Shown here: positions 7,693 through 15,163 of the stretch, in pieces
Layout: each line of letters begins with the position of its first letter
Numbering within the stretch: the first letter of the stretch is position 1
DNA from: Bacillota bacterium
Lineage (GTDB): Bacteria > Bacillota > Clostridia > Acetivibrionales > DSM-1351
Length of the DNA: 35,972 nt
Direction of reading: 5' to 3'
Assembly: GCA_023415305.1 (NCBI GenBank)
Contig: JAEZKZ010000063.1
Location: 1 to 35,972, forward strand
Translations under genes and position numbers: made by a program
The notes under the pieces: generated by a model
Told to the model about the DNA's origin: nothing
Databases searched by the model: none
The model's input: the letters and a program-made list of their open reading frames with translations, nothing else

Positions 7693-7705
7693 TTCAATCA
7701 ATTAA

Positions 7706-7735
7706 TTGGATCAAATTGACCTATACCTATATAAT
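7706..7735 (+). promoter_or_regulatory. Possible internal promoter ahead of feoB
   Basis: TTGGAT (7706-7711) and TATAAT (7730-7735) with an 18-bp spacer in the 102-bp gap between feoA and feoB. It would start transcription just upstream of operator 5, which fits separate control of feoB. Confidence 0.45.
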
Positions 7736-7757
7736 TAATCTTTATTTTTAGACAATG

Positions 7758-7773
7758 GTTAGCAACTGCTAAC
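7758..7773. promoter_or_regulatory. Operator palindrome 5 before feoB (GTTAGC-N4-GCTAAC)
   Basis: A third perfect copy, GTTAGC AACT GCTAAC, 21 bp upstream of the feoB start and just ahead of its ribosome binding site. Its recurrence inside the operon strengthens the reading of this motif as the local metal-repressor box. Confidence 0.75.
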
Positions 7774-7794
7774 TTGCTATGGAGGATGTAAACA

Positions 7795-9963
7795 ATGGCA
7801 ATAAAAGTAGCTCTTGCAGGGAATCCTAACTGCGGAAAAACAACTATGTTTAATGAATTAACCGGAAGTTCTCAATACGTTGGAAACTGGCCCGGTGTTA
7901 CAGTCGAAAAAAAAGAGGGAAAGTTAAAGGGCCGTAAGGATGTAGTTATTATGGACCTTCCTGGTATATATTCTCTTTCTCCATATACTCTTGAAGAGGT
8001 TATAACGAGAAATTATCTTTTAGACGAAAAGCCTGATGTGATAATTAATATTGTTGATGCATCAAATATTGAGAGAAATCTTTATCTGACTACCCAATTA
8101 ATTGAAATCGGAATACCAACAATTGTTGCGTTGAATATGATGGACGTTGTGGAAAAAAACGGTGATAAAATTAATTCGGCTCAGCTTTCAAAGGAATTGG
8201 GCTGTACTGTAATTGAGACTTCGGCGGTAAAGGGAAAAGGCCTTAAGGAGCTTATTTCTGAAGCTGTTCAGCTTGCCGTCAGTGGGAAAAAGACTCAAGC
8301 ACAGCATAAATTCAGTACGGAGGTTGAAAATGCAATTAATTCGATTTCTGAAATTATCAATGATAGGGTGAAAGATAAGTCTGAAATAAAATGGTACTCG
8401 GTCAAGCTTTTTGAAAGGGATGAAAAAGTTCTTGAAAAGCTTGGGCTTGAAGCTGATATTTCAGAGGAAATCAGTAATATTATCAAAGCATGCGAAGAAC
8501 AGCAGGATGATGATTCTGAAAGTATTATTACCAATGAAAGGTACAATTATATAGGAAAGATAATTCAAAAGTGCTATAAGAGAAGTAATAAGGGAATGAC
8601 CATTTCAGATAAAATAGATAGAATAGTTACAAACAGATGGCTGGCTCTGCCTATTTTCTTCTCCATATTGTGGGTTATATACTATATATCAATTACATCA
8701 GTTGGAGATTTGACCATTGGTTGGGTTGAAAGCTTTTTCGGCTGGATTCAGGGTGGAGTCGAGAACGGACTTACAAGCCTAGGCGCCTCGGAGTGGGCCT
8801 TGGATCTTATTGTAAACGGTATTGTCGGCAGCATATCAGCGATATTTATTTATGTTCCGCAGTTAATGATTTTATTCCTCTTCATGTCTCTGCTTGAAGA
8901 TAGTGGTTACATGGCAAGAGTAGCCTTCATAATGGACAGAATATTCAGAAAGTTCGGGCTGTCAGGTAAATCATTTATTCCAATGCTTATCGGAACAGGT
9001 TGCTCAATACCTGGAATCATGGCCAGCAGAACAATTGAGAACGAAAAGGATAGAAAAATGACCATAATGCTAACTCCATTTATTCCATGTGGAGCAAAGC
9101 TTCCGGTGTTTGCAATGTTTATCGCCATGATGTTTCCGAAAGAAACCTGGGTAGGTCCGTCGATTTACTTAATTTCAATTTGTATGGTAATTCTATCGGG
9201 AATTATACTAAAGAAAACAAAAAGATTTGCTGGTGATCCGGCACCTTTTGTAATGGAGCTGCCTAATTACAAGCTGCCAAGACTGAAGGGTGTTGTAATC
9301 CACATGTGGGAAAAAGCGAAATCCTTCGTTAAAAAGGCAGGTACTGTTATATTTGTAGCATGTACAGCATTATGGTTTTTACAGAATTTCAGTTTCAGCT
9401 TTGAATATGTTGGAGTTGATAGGATAGATGAGAGTATGCTGGCTACAATAGGTCATGCAATTCGTTGGGTATTTATACCTCTTGGTTTTGGTGACAGTTG
9501 GGCACCAGTTGTTGCATCACTTACCGGGTTGGTTGCAAAAGAAGTGGTTGTTGCAACCTTTGCGTCTGTAGGTTCTGTTATTCCAGTAAGCTTCAGTCAG
9601 GTATCAGCCTTTGCATTTATGATGTTTACACTGTTTGCTGCACCATGCTTTGCCGCTATAGGTTCAATGAAGAAAGAGTTCGGAAGTTGGAAATCAACTT
9701 TATTTGCAATAAGTTATCAAACAGGTACAGCTTATATAGTGGCATTTTTAGTAAATACCATAGGAAACCTCATTTTCAAGGGAACTTCTGTAGCTGAGCC
9801 AAAAGTACTGGATATATCACTTATGGAAGAATCTGCTGAAAATGCAGTTATAAACGGTGATATCGTATTAATAGTGTTTGGAGCACTATTAACTGCGGCT
9901 CTTGTTGTGGGGATTGTCGGGAAAGTGAAGGGTATGAAGAAATATGCCGAAGTATCGCGTTAA
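7795..9963 (+). CDS. feoB: Ferrous iron transport protein B
   Basis: A 722-residue Fe2+ transporter of the inner membrane with an N-terminal G-protein domain. The GTPase motifs are G1 GNPNCGKT at 9-16, G3 DLPG at about 58-61 and G4 NMMD at about 113-116. A helical spacer domain follows to about 270, then the membrane part with Gate domains, including GTGCSIPGIMASRT and FIPCGAKLPVF, whose conserved Cys residues line the permeation path. The C-terminal half contains GLVAKEVVVATFAS. Full length. ATG 7795 follows GGAGG. It has an operator of its own in the upstream gap and a Cys-rich partner gene after it. Confidence 0.97.
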   Translation: MAIKVALAGNPNCGKTTMFNELTGSSQYVGNWPGVTVEKKEGKLKGRKDVVIMDLPGIYSLSPYTLEEVITRNYLLDEKPDVIINIVDASNIERNLYLTTQLIEIGIPTIVALNMMDVVEKNGDKINSAQLSKELGCTVIETSAVKGKGLKELISEAVQLAVSGKKTQAQHKFSTEVENAINSISEIINDRVKDKSEIKWYSVKLFERDEKVLEKLGLEADISEEISNIIKACEEQQDDDSESIITNERYNYIGKIIQKCYKRSNKGMTISDKIDRIVTNRWLALPIFFSILWVIYYISITSVGDLTIGWVESFFGWIQGGVENGLTSLGASEWALDLIVNGIVGSISAIFIYVPQLMILFLFMSLLEDSGYMARVAFIMDRIFRKFGLSGKSFIPMLIGTGCSIPGIMASRTIENEKDRKMTIMLTPFIPCGAKLPVFAMFIAMMFPKETWVGPSIYLISICMVILSGIILKKTKRFAGDPAPFVMELPNYKLPRLKGVVIHMWEKAKSFVKKAGTVIFVACTALWFLQNFSFSFEYVGVDRIDESMLATIGHAIRWVFIPLGFGDSWAPVVASLTGLVAKEVVVATFASVGSVIPVSFSQVSAFAFMMFTLFAAPCFAAIGSMKKEFGSWKSTLFAISYQTGTAYIVAFLVNTIGNLIFKGTSVAEPKVLDISLMEESAENAVINGDIVLIVFGALLTAALVVGIVGKVKGMKKYAEVSR

Positions 9964-10059
9964 GATACTGAGATGTCAGATGTATCCAGTATAGATACAG
10001 AGTGTTATTAATTGTTTGGGTAGCGTGCGTTATACTTCTACACGCAGATAGGAGGCACT

Positions 10060-10200
10060 ATGATTGATTATATAATAGTTGGAGTTGTATGCGTTGTACT
10101 ATTTTTTGCCATCAGAAAAATCGTAAAGAATAATAAGAAAGGCAGCTGCTGTGGCTGTTCGGGCTGCGAGAAGGCTGACAGCTGCGGTGCTGAGAAATAA
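10060..10200 (+). CDS. FeoB-associated Cys-rich membrane peptide
   Basis: A 46-residue protein: one membrane helix at about 4-18, a basic stretch (RKIVKNNKK) and a tail with five cysteines in CCGCSGC plus DSC. This matches the FeoB-associated Cys-rich membrane protein family (PF12669), found after feoB in Firmicutes; its tail may handle ferrous iron on the cytoplasmic side. AGGAGG lies upstream of the ATG at 10060. It is the last gene of the feo operon, 97 bp after feoB. Confidence 0.85.
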   Translation: MIDYIIVGVVCVVLFFAIRKIVKNNKKGSCCGCSGCEKADSCGAEK

Positions 10201-10242
10201 TAAACTAAATTAATAAACTAAATAATAAATTAAAGTAAAAGC

Positions 10243-10279
10243 AGTATCCGGCAATTAAAAGCTCCGGATACTACTTTTT
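10243..10279. terminator. Bidirectional terminator between feo operon and CAP gene
   Basis: AGTATCCGG (10243-10251) pairs perfectly with CCGGATACT (10264-10272), followed by ACTTTTT on the plus strand and, read on the minus strand, by a T-rich stretch. It can end both the feo operon and the convergent LysM-CAP gene. Confidence 0.85.
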
Positions 10280-10309
10280 GCATGCTGGCTTGCAGTTCAA
10301 CTCAAGGGA

Positions 10310-10921
10310 CTATTTTAAAGGCTTTGTAAACAATTGAGTCCAATACTTCACTCCGGTTTTTGAAGTTGCCTGGCCTACACCGATATGAGTATAGGTGTTG
10401 CTAAGGATATTTGCTCGGTGTCCGGGGGAATTCATCCATCCGCTCATTACTTCAGCAGGAGTTTTTTGTCCATAAGCGATGTTTTCCCCTGCAGAAGAGA
10501 ATTTTATTCCGAAGTTCTCCATCATCATGAAGGGAGATCCGTAAGTTGGCGAAGTATGGGAGAAGTACCCTTTACTGATCATATTCTGGCACTTGATTCT
10601 TGCAACTTTAGATATTTGAGCATTCAAGGTCAGTTTTTGTAGTCCTCTTTTTGTTCTTTCAACATTAACAAGTCTCGCTACTTCCTTTTCATAATCCGAA
10701 ATAGTACCTTGAGACGGTATAGTCAGCTTTTGCCCGGGTTTGATCAATTCTGCATTTTTAATCTGGGGATTGCTTGACATAAGCCTGCTAACCGTGGTAT
10801 CATACTTTGCAGCAATTTCGGATATAGTGTCACCGGGTTTAACAGTATAAGTAGCTTGAGCAAATACTGCAGCTGTCAACAAACTAAAAATTAATACTGT
10901 AGTAATTAATAATTTTTTCAA
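10310..10921 (-). CDS. Secreted LysM and CAP (SCP/PR1) domain protein
   Basis: A 203-residue exported protein. After a signal peptide of about 22 residues ending near VFAQA comes a LysM peptidoglycan-binding domain (YTVKPGDTISEIAAKYDTTV... LIKPGQKLTIP, about 24-70). It is followed by a CAP domain with its motifs YFSHTSP, SAGENIAYG, GWMNSPGHRANIL and THIGVG. Bacterial LysM-CAP proteins sit in the cell wall or spore coat; activity is unknown. I prefer the TTG start at 10921, with GAGGTGA 8 nt upstream, over the GTG at 10933, which lies inside that ribosome binding site. Confidence 0.85.
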   Translation of the reverse strand: MKKLLITTVLIFSLLTAAVFAQATYTVKPGDTISEIAAKYDTTVSRLMSSNPQIKNAELIKPGQKLTIPSQGTISDYEKEVARLVNVERTKRGLQKLTLNAQISKVARIKCQNMISKGYFSHTSPTYGSPFMMMENFGIKFSSAGENIAYGQKTPAEVMSGWMNSPGHRANILSNTYTHIGVGQATSKTGVKYWTQLFTKPLK

Positions 10922-11180
10922 ACTTAATATCACCTCAGTGTTATTATTTGAATAAGATCAATCAATATTACTAACAATTGCTTGAAAATATAGAGTAATA
11001 TACCACGAAATCGTTATGACTTCTTTAAATTAATTGTTAAGAAACTGTTTACAAATAATTAACATGGTTTTTATTGACGTATATTGATTTGCATAATAGA
11101 CTGTTAATATTGCAGCGATTTCTTATAAAAATATATTCATTACATTATAGAATTAAATAGTATTAACAATCGGAGGATAA

Positions 11181-11828
11181 ATGGAACTAATATTTACACT
11201 GGTAGACTTTATAATTAATATTGATGAGCACCTGACAGAATTAATAAAATATTTTGGTGGATTGGTGTATGTTGTTTTATTCCTGATTGTTTTTTGTGAG
11301 ACCGGTCTTTTTGTTACTCCGTTTTTGCCCGGAGATTCATTGATATTCGTAGTGGGAGCACTGGCTGCGGCGGGGGCTTTAAATCTTGGGCTGGTAACAA
11401 TAGTTTTAATGGTAGCAGCAATACTTGGTGATACAGTTAACTATCATATAGGAAAGTATTTAGGACCTAAAATCTTTAAAAAGCAAAACGTAAGGTTTTT
11501 GAATAGAAAACATCTGGATAAAGCACATGAATTTTATGAAAGACATGGTGGAAGGACAGTTATTATTGCAAGATTTATACCGATAATCAGAACCTTCGCA
11601 CCTTTTGTAGCTGGCATGGGCAGTATGACCTATGTAAGGTTCATATTATATAATGTTGTGGGAGGAGTAGCCTGGGTATCCATCTGCATTTTTGCTGGAT
11701 ATTTCTTTGGAAATATTCCTATAGTAAGTGAAAACTTTTCCCTAGTTATAATAGCAATAATATTTATTTCTTTATTGCCGGTATTGATTAGTTGGTTGAG
11801 CAGCAGAGTAAAAAAAACCAGGACATAA
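11181..11828 (+). CDS. DedA-family membrane protein
   Basis: A 215-residue DedA/VTT protein, closer to classical DedA (YqjA/YghB/DedA) than the one at 5941. It has ETGLFVTPFLPGDSLIFVVGALA at about 41-63, GDTVNYHIGKYLGPK, and the Arg-containing IARFIPIIRTFAPFVAGMG motif that is essential in E. coli members. Such proteins support membrane energetics and lipid carrier recycling. RBS CGGAGG precedes the ATG. It lies upstream of the manganese riboswitch and is probably transcribed separately from terC. Confidence 0.9.
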   Translation: MELIFTLVDFIINIDEHLTELIKYFGGLVYVVLFLIVFCETGLFVTPFLPGDSLIFVVGALAAAGALNLGLVTIVLMVAAILGDTVNYHIGKYLGPKIFKKQNVRFLNRKHLDKAHEFYERHGGRTVIIARFIPIIRTFAPFVAGMGSMTYVRFILYNVVGGVAWVSICIFAGYFFGNIPIVSENFSLVIIAIIFISLLPVLISWLSSRVKKTRT

Positions 11829-11850
11829 AATCAGGACATAATATACATAC

Positions 11851-11975
11851 AGAGGGAGTAACGGTCTGTAGCAATACAGAGGATACATCGTCATTACGGC
11901 TTTAAAGCCCGGTATATCTATAAATCGTGAGACTCTGAAGCAAAGCTTTTTAGTTTTGTTTCAGGGTCTTTTTAT
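11851..11975 (+). ncRNA. yybP-ykoY manganese riboswitch with terminator
   Basis: The leader of the TerC-family gene shows the conserved parts of RF00080: AGGGAGTAAC (11852-11861), a small hairpin, TCGTCATTACGG (11889-11899), a GGCTTTAAAGCC hairpin, and GTGAGAC (11927-11933). The 3' end overlaps an intrinsic terminator: 11931-11944 pairs with 11955-11968 through a 14-bp stem with wobble pairs, followed by T5. In known members Mn2+ binding stabilises the aptamer and prevents the terminator from forming, turning on the exporter gene. Boundaries are approximate. Confidence 0.85.
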
Positions 11976-12039
11976 ATATAAATATTATTTTAAACTATTA
12001 GTTATAAAACTAATAACTTAACAAAACGGAGGACTATAT

Positions 12040-12873
12040 ATGTCGACAAAAAAAGCACTTCTTTGGGTTTTATTCTGGATAAGCTTAGCCATGATATTTA
12101 ATGTCGGTGTCTACTTTTTTATGGGTCAGGAAAAAGCCCTTGAGTTTTTAGGAGGCTTTGTTATTGAAAAGAGTTTAAGCGTAGATAATTTGTTTTTGTT
12201 TATTATGGTCTTCAGCAGCTTTGGTATAAGGCCTGAATATCAGAGAAGAGTTCTGAACTATGGAATCGCCGGTGCTTTGATATTAAGACTTATATTTGTC
12301 TTACTCGGAGTCACCATTGTTAACATGTTCCATTGGATGCTGTATATTTTTGGAGCAATTCTTATCATCAGTGGAATAAAAATGATGTTCGGGAATGAAA
12401 ATAATGATGTAAAAGACAGTAAAATAATTAAGCTTTTGAGGAAAGTTATCCCTGTTACAGATAAGCTGGAGGGGCAGAGTTTCTTTGTTAGAAAAAATAA
12501 TATTCTATATGCAACCCCTCTATTCGCGGTATTAATTGTAATAGAATTTACAGATATTATTTTTGCTGTAGACTCCATACCTGCAATTTTTTCAATTACA
12601 ACAGACCCCTTTATAGTCTACACCTCTAACATTTTTGCAATATTAGGACTCAGAAGCATGTATTTTGTGCTGGGGAATCTTCATGAAAAGTTTAAGTATG
12701 TTAAATATGGTGTTGCCCTTATTCTTACTTTCACAGGAGTCAAATTATCACTATTGATGTTTGATGTAAAAATACCGATTGAGCTCTCATTAGCAGTAAT
12801 TATATCTATCCTTGTATTAAGTGTAATTACGTCGGTTCTTCTTAACCGAAAGGTTGTAAGTATTGAAGAATAA
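12040..12873 (+). CDS. TerC-family integral membrane protein, likely Mn2+ exporter
   Basis: A 277-residue polytopic membrane protein of the TerC/Alx/YkoY family. Family motifs include the acidic FVIEKSLSVDNLFLF segment at about 41-55 and the second acidic EFTDIIFAVDSIPA segment at about 169-182, whose Asp/Glu residues likely bind the metal. Alx and YkoY-type proteins export manganese, and the yybP-ykoY riboswitch directly upstream supports that role here over tellurite resistance. GGAGG precedes the ATG. Monocistronic, with a terminator at 12955. Confidence 0.9.
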   Translation: MSTKKALLWVLFWISLAMIFNVGVYFFMGQEKALEFLGGFVIEKSLSVDNLFLFIMVFSSFGIRPEYQRRVLNYGIAGALILRLIFVLLGVTIVNMFHWMLYIFGAILIISGIKMMFGNENNDVKDSKIIKLLRKVIPVTDKLEGQSFFVRKNNILYATPLFAVLIVIEFTDIIFAVDSIPAIFSITTDPFIVYTSNIFAILGLRSMYFVLGNLHEKFKYVKYGVALILTFTGVKLSLLMFDVKIPIELSLAVIISILVLSVITSVLLNRKVVSIEE

Positions 12874-12954
12874 CTTTTATGACGCTGACACAAGAACTTC
12901 ATTAAGGCACTAATTATACCAGTATGGTACGTTGAAATATATAAAAATAATCTT

Positions 12955-12996
12955 GGAGTATCGTAAACTACTTAAGTATTAGCGATGCTCCTTTAT
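12955..12996 (+). terminator. Terminator after terC-type gene
   Basis: GGAGTATCG (12955-12963) pairs with CGATGCTCC (12983-12991) with one G-U pair, followed by TTTATT. Confidence 0.75.
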
Positions 12997-13035
12997 TATG
13001 ATATAAAAATGCTCTTTGATTTTATTAAAATACTA

Positions 13036-13064
13036 TTGACAAATTCACAAATGAAGGTTAATAT
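13036..13064 (+). promoter_or_regulatory. Sigma-A promoter of the sdpR/sdpI-like operon
   Basis: TTGACA (13036-13041) and TAATAT (13059-13064) with a 17-bp spacer. The -10 overlaps the left arm of the palindrome at 13061-13096. Confidence 0.8.
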
Positions 13065-13096
13065 AAACATATAACTAATTAGCTATATGTTTATAT
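13061..13096. promoter_or_regulatory. 36-bp operator palindrome, probably autoregulatory
   Basis: ATATAAACATATA at 13061-13073 is repeated as a perfect inverted copy at 13084-13096, and the 10-bp centre contains the palindrome CTAATTAG. Only one position pair breaks the symmetry across 36 bp. It covers the -10 and the expected transcription start, and ends at the ribosome binding site of the ArsR-family gene, so it is the natural site for self-repression. Confidence 0.8.
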
Positions 13097-13108
13097 GAGG
13101 TGACTTTA

Positions 13109-13381
13109 TTGAATAAAACATTTAAAGCTTTAAGTGATCCAACTCGAAGAGAAATATTAAAATTACTGTCAGAGCATGATCTGTCGGCAAATGAAATTGT
13201 ATCTCATTTCAATATGTCTCAGCCATCCATATCGAAGCATCTGGAAATATTAAAACAAGCAGAATTGGTTACGGCTGAAAAAAAAGGACAATTTGTTATA
13301 TATTCAATTAATTTATCAGTATTACAGAGTGTTCTTGGGAGCTTTCTTCAGCTATTTGAAAAAGGAAAAGAGGAGAAATAA
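13109..13381 (+). CDS. ArsR-family repressor, SdpR-like
   Basis: A 90-residue winged-helix repressor beginning NKTFKALSDPTRREILKLL, with the recognition helix in MSQPSISKHLEIL. It lacks the cysteine metal box of arsenic ArsR proteins and resembles SdpR of Bacillus subtilis, which represses its own operon and is sequestered by SdpI at the membrane. I choose TTG 13109, 5 nt after GAGGTGA, over the GTG at 13100, which lies inside that site. Its stop codon directly abuts the ATG of the SdpI-like gene. Confidence 0.85.
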   Translation: MNKTFKALSDPTRREILKLLSEHDLSANEIVSHFNMSQPSISKHLEILKQAELVTAEKKGQFVIYSINLSVLQSVLGSFLQLFEKGKEEK

Positions 13382-13984
13382 ATGAATAAATCTAATTGGA
13401 ATTTAACTAATATATTCTTGCTATCAGCATCAATACTAATTATCCTGATAAGTATTTTTTTCAAAGATCAGAACACTGCTACGGCAATTGTATTCGCGGT
13501 TATGATAATTGTCTTTATTGTAATCGACCTTCAGGCCCCCAGGATTGCCAAGTTATCAAAGGACAATCCAAAAATAAAGACTCTGAGGCTTGTTAATCGT
13601 ATTACAGCTTCAGTGGTATTAATTGTTGCGATATTTATGATACTTAAGCCGATTGAAGGTAAAATTTCCAAAAGCACTTCCGAAATACTTATTGTTGCAG
13701 CAGTATCATTGTTCATGATGACATTTGGAAATATAGCTCCTAAAATACCCTTTAACAGATATGTTGGCTTAAGGCTACCTTGGACAGTCAGCGATGAGGA
13801 TACATGGAAATTAGCTCATAAATTTGTTGGCTACACGGCATTTCCACTTGCGATTATTCAGTTTGTCCTGGCTTTTTTTATAAGCTCAGAGACCATCGTT
13901 CCAATATGTGTTATTCTTTGGGTTGCCATACCGGGTATACGGTCTGGAATATTCTATTACAACAAATATAAACGATTCTTCTGA
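13382..13984 (+). CDS. SdpI-family immunity/signal membrane protein
   Basis: A 200-residue membrane protein with about six helices in a DUF1648 plus SdpI arrangement. The SdpI signature is clear at about 116-145: GNIAPKIPFNRYVGLRLPWT, then DEDTWKLAHKFVGY. In B. subtilis, SdpI gives immunity to the SdpC killing peptide and, when it binds SdpC, captures SdpR. Here the repressor and immunity pair is present with no sdpABC toxin genes nearby, so it may guard against peptides from other cells. Translation is coupled to the repressor gene (no gap). Confidence 0.9.
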   Translation: MNKSNWNLTNIFLLSASILIILISIFFKDQNTATAIVFAVMIIVFIVIDLQAPRIAKLSKDNPKIKTLRLVNRITASVVLIVAIFMILKPIEGKISKSTSEILIVAAVSLFMMTFGNIAPKIPFNRYVGLRLPWTVSDEDTWKLAHKFVGYTAFPLAIIQFVLAFFISSETIVPICVILWVAIPGIRSGIFYYNKYKRFF

Positions 13985-14061
13985 TTTGGTAACGACTGAA
14001 AATTATTGAGAGAGTAACAAATGATATATGGTTGACATAAAATATTTTGAGGTGATTATTT

Positions 14062-14352
14062 ATGCCAAACCAACCACATAATCATAGATACGGAGGAGAA
14101 ACCTCCTATGATGATGGTCATGTTCATGAATATATGGGGCAAACGAGTACAAATCGTGATGATGAAGGCCATATTCACTATTTTGAGGGTGTAACCTCAT
14201 TTGCAGATGGTCATATCCACTATTATAATGATTCAACAGGCCCTGCAATTTATTTTAATGGGGGACATTATCATAATTATAGAGGAAGAACAATGATAGC
14301 CGACCGGCATACTCATCATTACTCAGGAAGAACCTCGGTATTCAGGGAATGA
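14062..14352 (+). CDS. YmaF-like His-rich repeat protein
   Basis: A 96-residue soluble protein made of six short repeats centred on HxH: NHRYGGETS, GHVHEYMGQTS, GHIHYFEGVTS, GHIHYYNDSTG, GHYHNYRGRTM, RHTHHYSGRTS. This is the pattern of the YmaF family (PF12788), of unknown function. The evenly spaced histidines suggest metal binding or an extended beta structure; this is inference. ATG follows GAGGTGA. Two terminators follow the gene. Confidence 0.8.
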   Translation: MPNQPHNHRYGGETSYDDGHVHEYMGQTSTNRDDEGHIHYFEGVTSFADGHIHYYNDSTGPAIYFNGGHYHNYRGRTMIADRHTHHYSGRTSVFRE

Positions 14353-14382
14353 GGAAGAACAGTCAGATAAATTAATATATGA

Positions 14383-14424
14383 TACAGTAATATGCAGCTG
14401 ATAGCATGATTACTGTATATTTTT
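14383..14424 (+). terminator. Terminator after ymaF-like gene
   Basis: TACAGTAAT (14383-14391) pairs with ATTACTGTA (14409-14417), with a further ATGC/GCAT pairing inside, followed by TATTTTT. Confidence 0.75.
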
Positions 14425-14425
14425 G

Positions 14426-14463
14426 ACCAGAACACTCTTATAGTGAAGATTCTGGTTTTTTTG
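14426..14463 (+). terminator. Second terminator
   Basis: ACCAGAA (14426-14432) pairs with TTCTGGT (14450-14456), with inner CACT/AGTG pairing, followed by seven T. Two terminators in series isolate the downstream genes. Confidence 0.85.
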
Positions 14464-14590
14464 TTGTCTTGTAGAGGATATATTTTGAAAAATATTGTAG
14501 TAATTAGGCTTCTGACTGTTCTTTAATGTTGCATATTATGTTAACTGATCATAATATATATTAGAATTTGTTTATTAAGGAGCATTCAAT

Positions 14591-15046
14591 ATGAGGAGAC
14601 GTAGAAGGAAAAGGAAGCATACACAAAGCGGTAGTTCAGCAGATAAAAACAAGGCTCCTAAAATGAAAAACGCCAAGAATATGGCACATAATCAAATTAA
14701 TGATGAAAATGATGATGAAATATTGAGGAAAAATAAACATAAAAAATGCAAAAAAACAAAGTTAACTATTTGGGACGGAATAATTTTATTTTTACTGCTA
14801 ATGGAAAATGGATTGCTGGATGAATTTTTCACAATGGATGAATTTGAGGAAATTAATGAAGACTACGATTATCAGGATTTCAATATATTTAAACCTAACT
14901 CAAAAAAAACCAATAACAAGCATACGAATAGAGAAACTCATAATGCAGTAGATATTAGTTCAAGCGAAGCAACCAATAATATAGATTATAAATCTGTTGC
15001 TGATGCTAGAAATTACTACGATTTTGATTATTTATCAGAAGACTAA
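14591..15046 (+). CDS. Hypothetical charged protein with one hydrophobic segment
   Basis: A 151-residue protein that I do not recognise. The first 57 residues are strongly basic, opening with a run of Arg/Lys. A hydrophobic segment at about 58-71 (IWDGIILFLLLMENG) is too short for a confident membrane helix. The remainder is acidic and Asn/Asp/Tyr rich, ending DYLSED. RBS AAGGAGC and ATG placement are good, and codon use looks like that of the neighbours, so it is likely a real gene. The charge layout could suit a membrane- or nucleic-acid-associated protein; no function assigned. Confidence 0.7.
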   Translation: MRRRRRKRKHTQSGSSADKNKAPKMKNAKNMAHNQINDENDDEILRKNKHKKCKKTKLTIWDGIILFLLLMENGLLDEFFTMDEFEEINEDYDYQDFNIFKPNSKKTNNKHTNRETHNAVDISSSEATNNIDYKSVADARNYYDFDYLSED

Positions 15047-15087
15047 ATATTATTATATATTTAATCCTTTATGTGAGTTTAAGGTAA

Positions 15088-15153
15088 TATAACATTTTCC
15101 TGAATGTTCTTTGAATTAAATTTTTGAATCAACACATATTAGAAAATGTTATA
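15088..15153 (+). promoter_or_regulatory. 12-bp inverted repeat ending at the RBS of the GT39-like gene
   Basis: TATAACATTTTC (15088-15099) is a perfect inverted match to 15142-15153, with 42 nt between. The right arm is immediately followed by the ribosome binding site GGAGAG (15154-15159). In RNA this could form a long-range hairpin at the translation start; as DNA it could be a split operator. Confidence 0.5.
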
Positions 15154-15163
15154 GGAGAGAACT

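Noticed and set aside
12040..12873. Tellurite resistance function
   Set aside because: The manganese riboswitch and the Alx/YkoY-like acidic motifs point to Mn2+ export.
13109..13381. Arsenic-sensing ArsR
   Set aside because: No cysteine metal box is present, and the coupled gene is SdpI-like, so it is assigned as SdpR-like.
14060..14248. Minus-strand frame opposite the YmaF-like gene, also His/Tyr rich
   Set aside because: Its His-rich look is a mirror of the CAT/ATG-rich repeat codons on the plus strand; the plus frame has the RBS and the family pattern.
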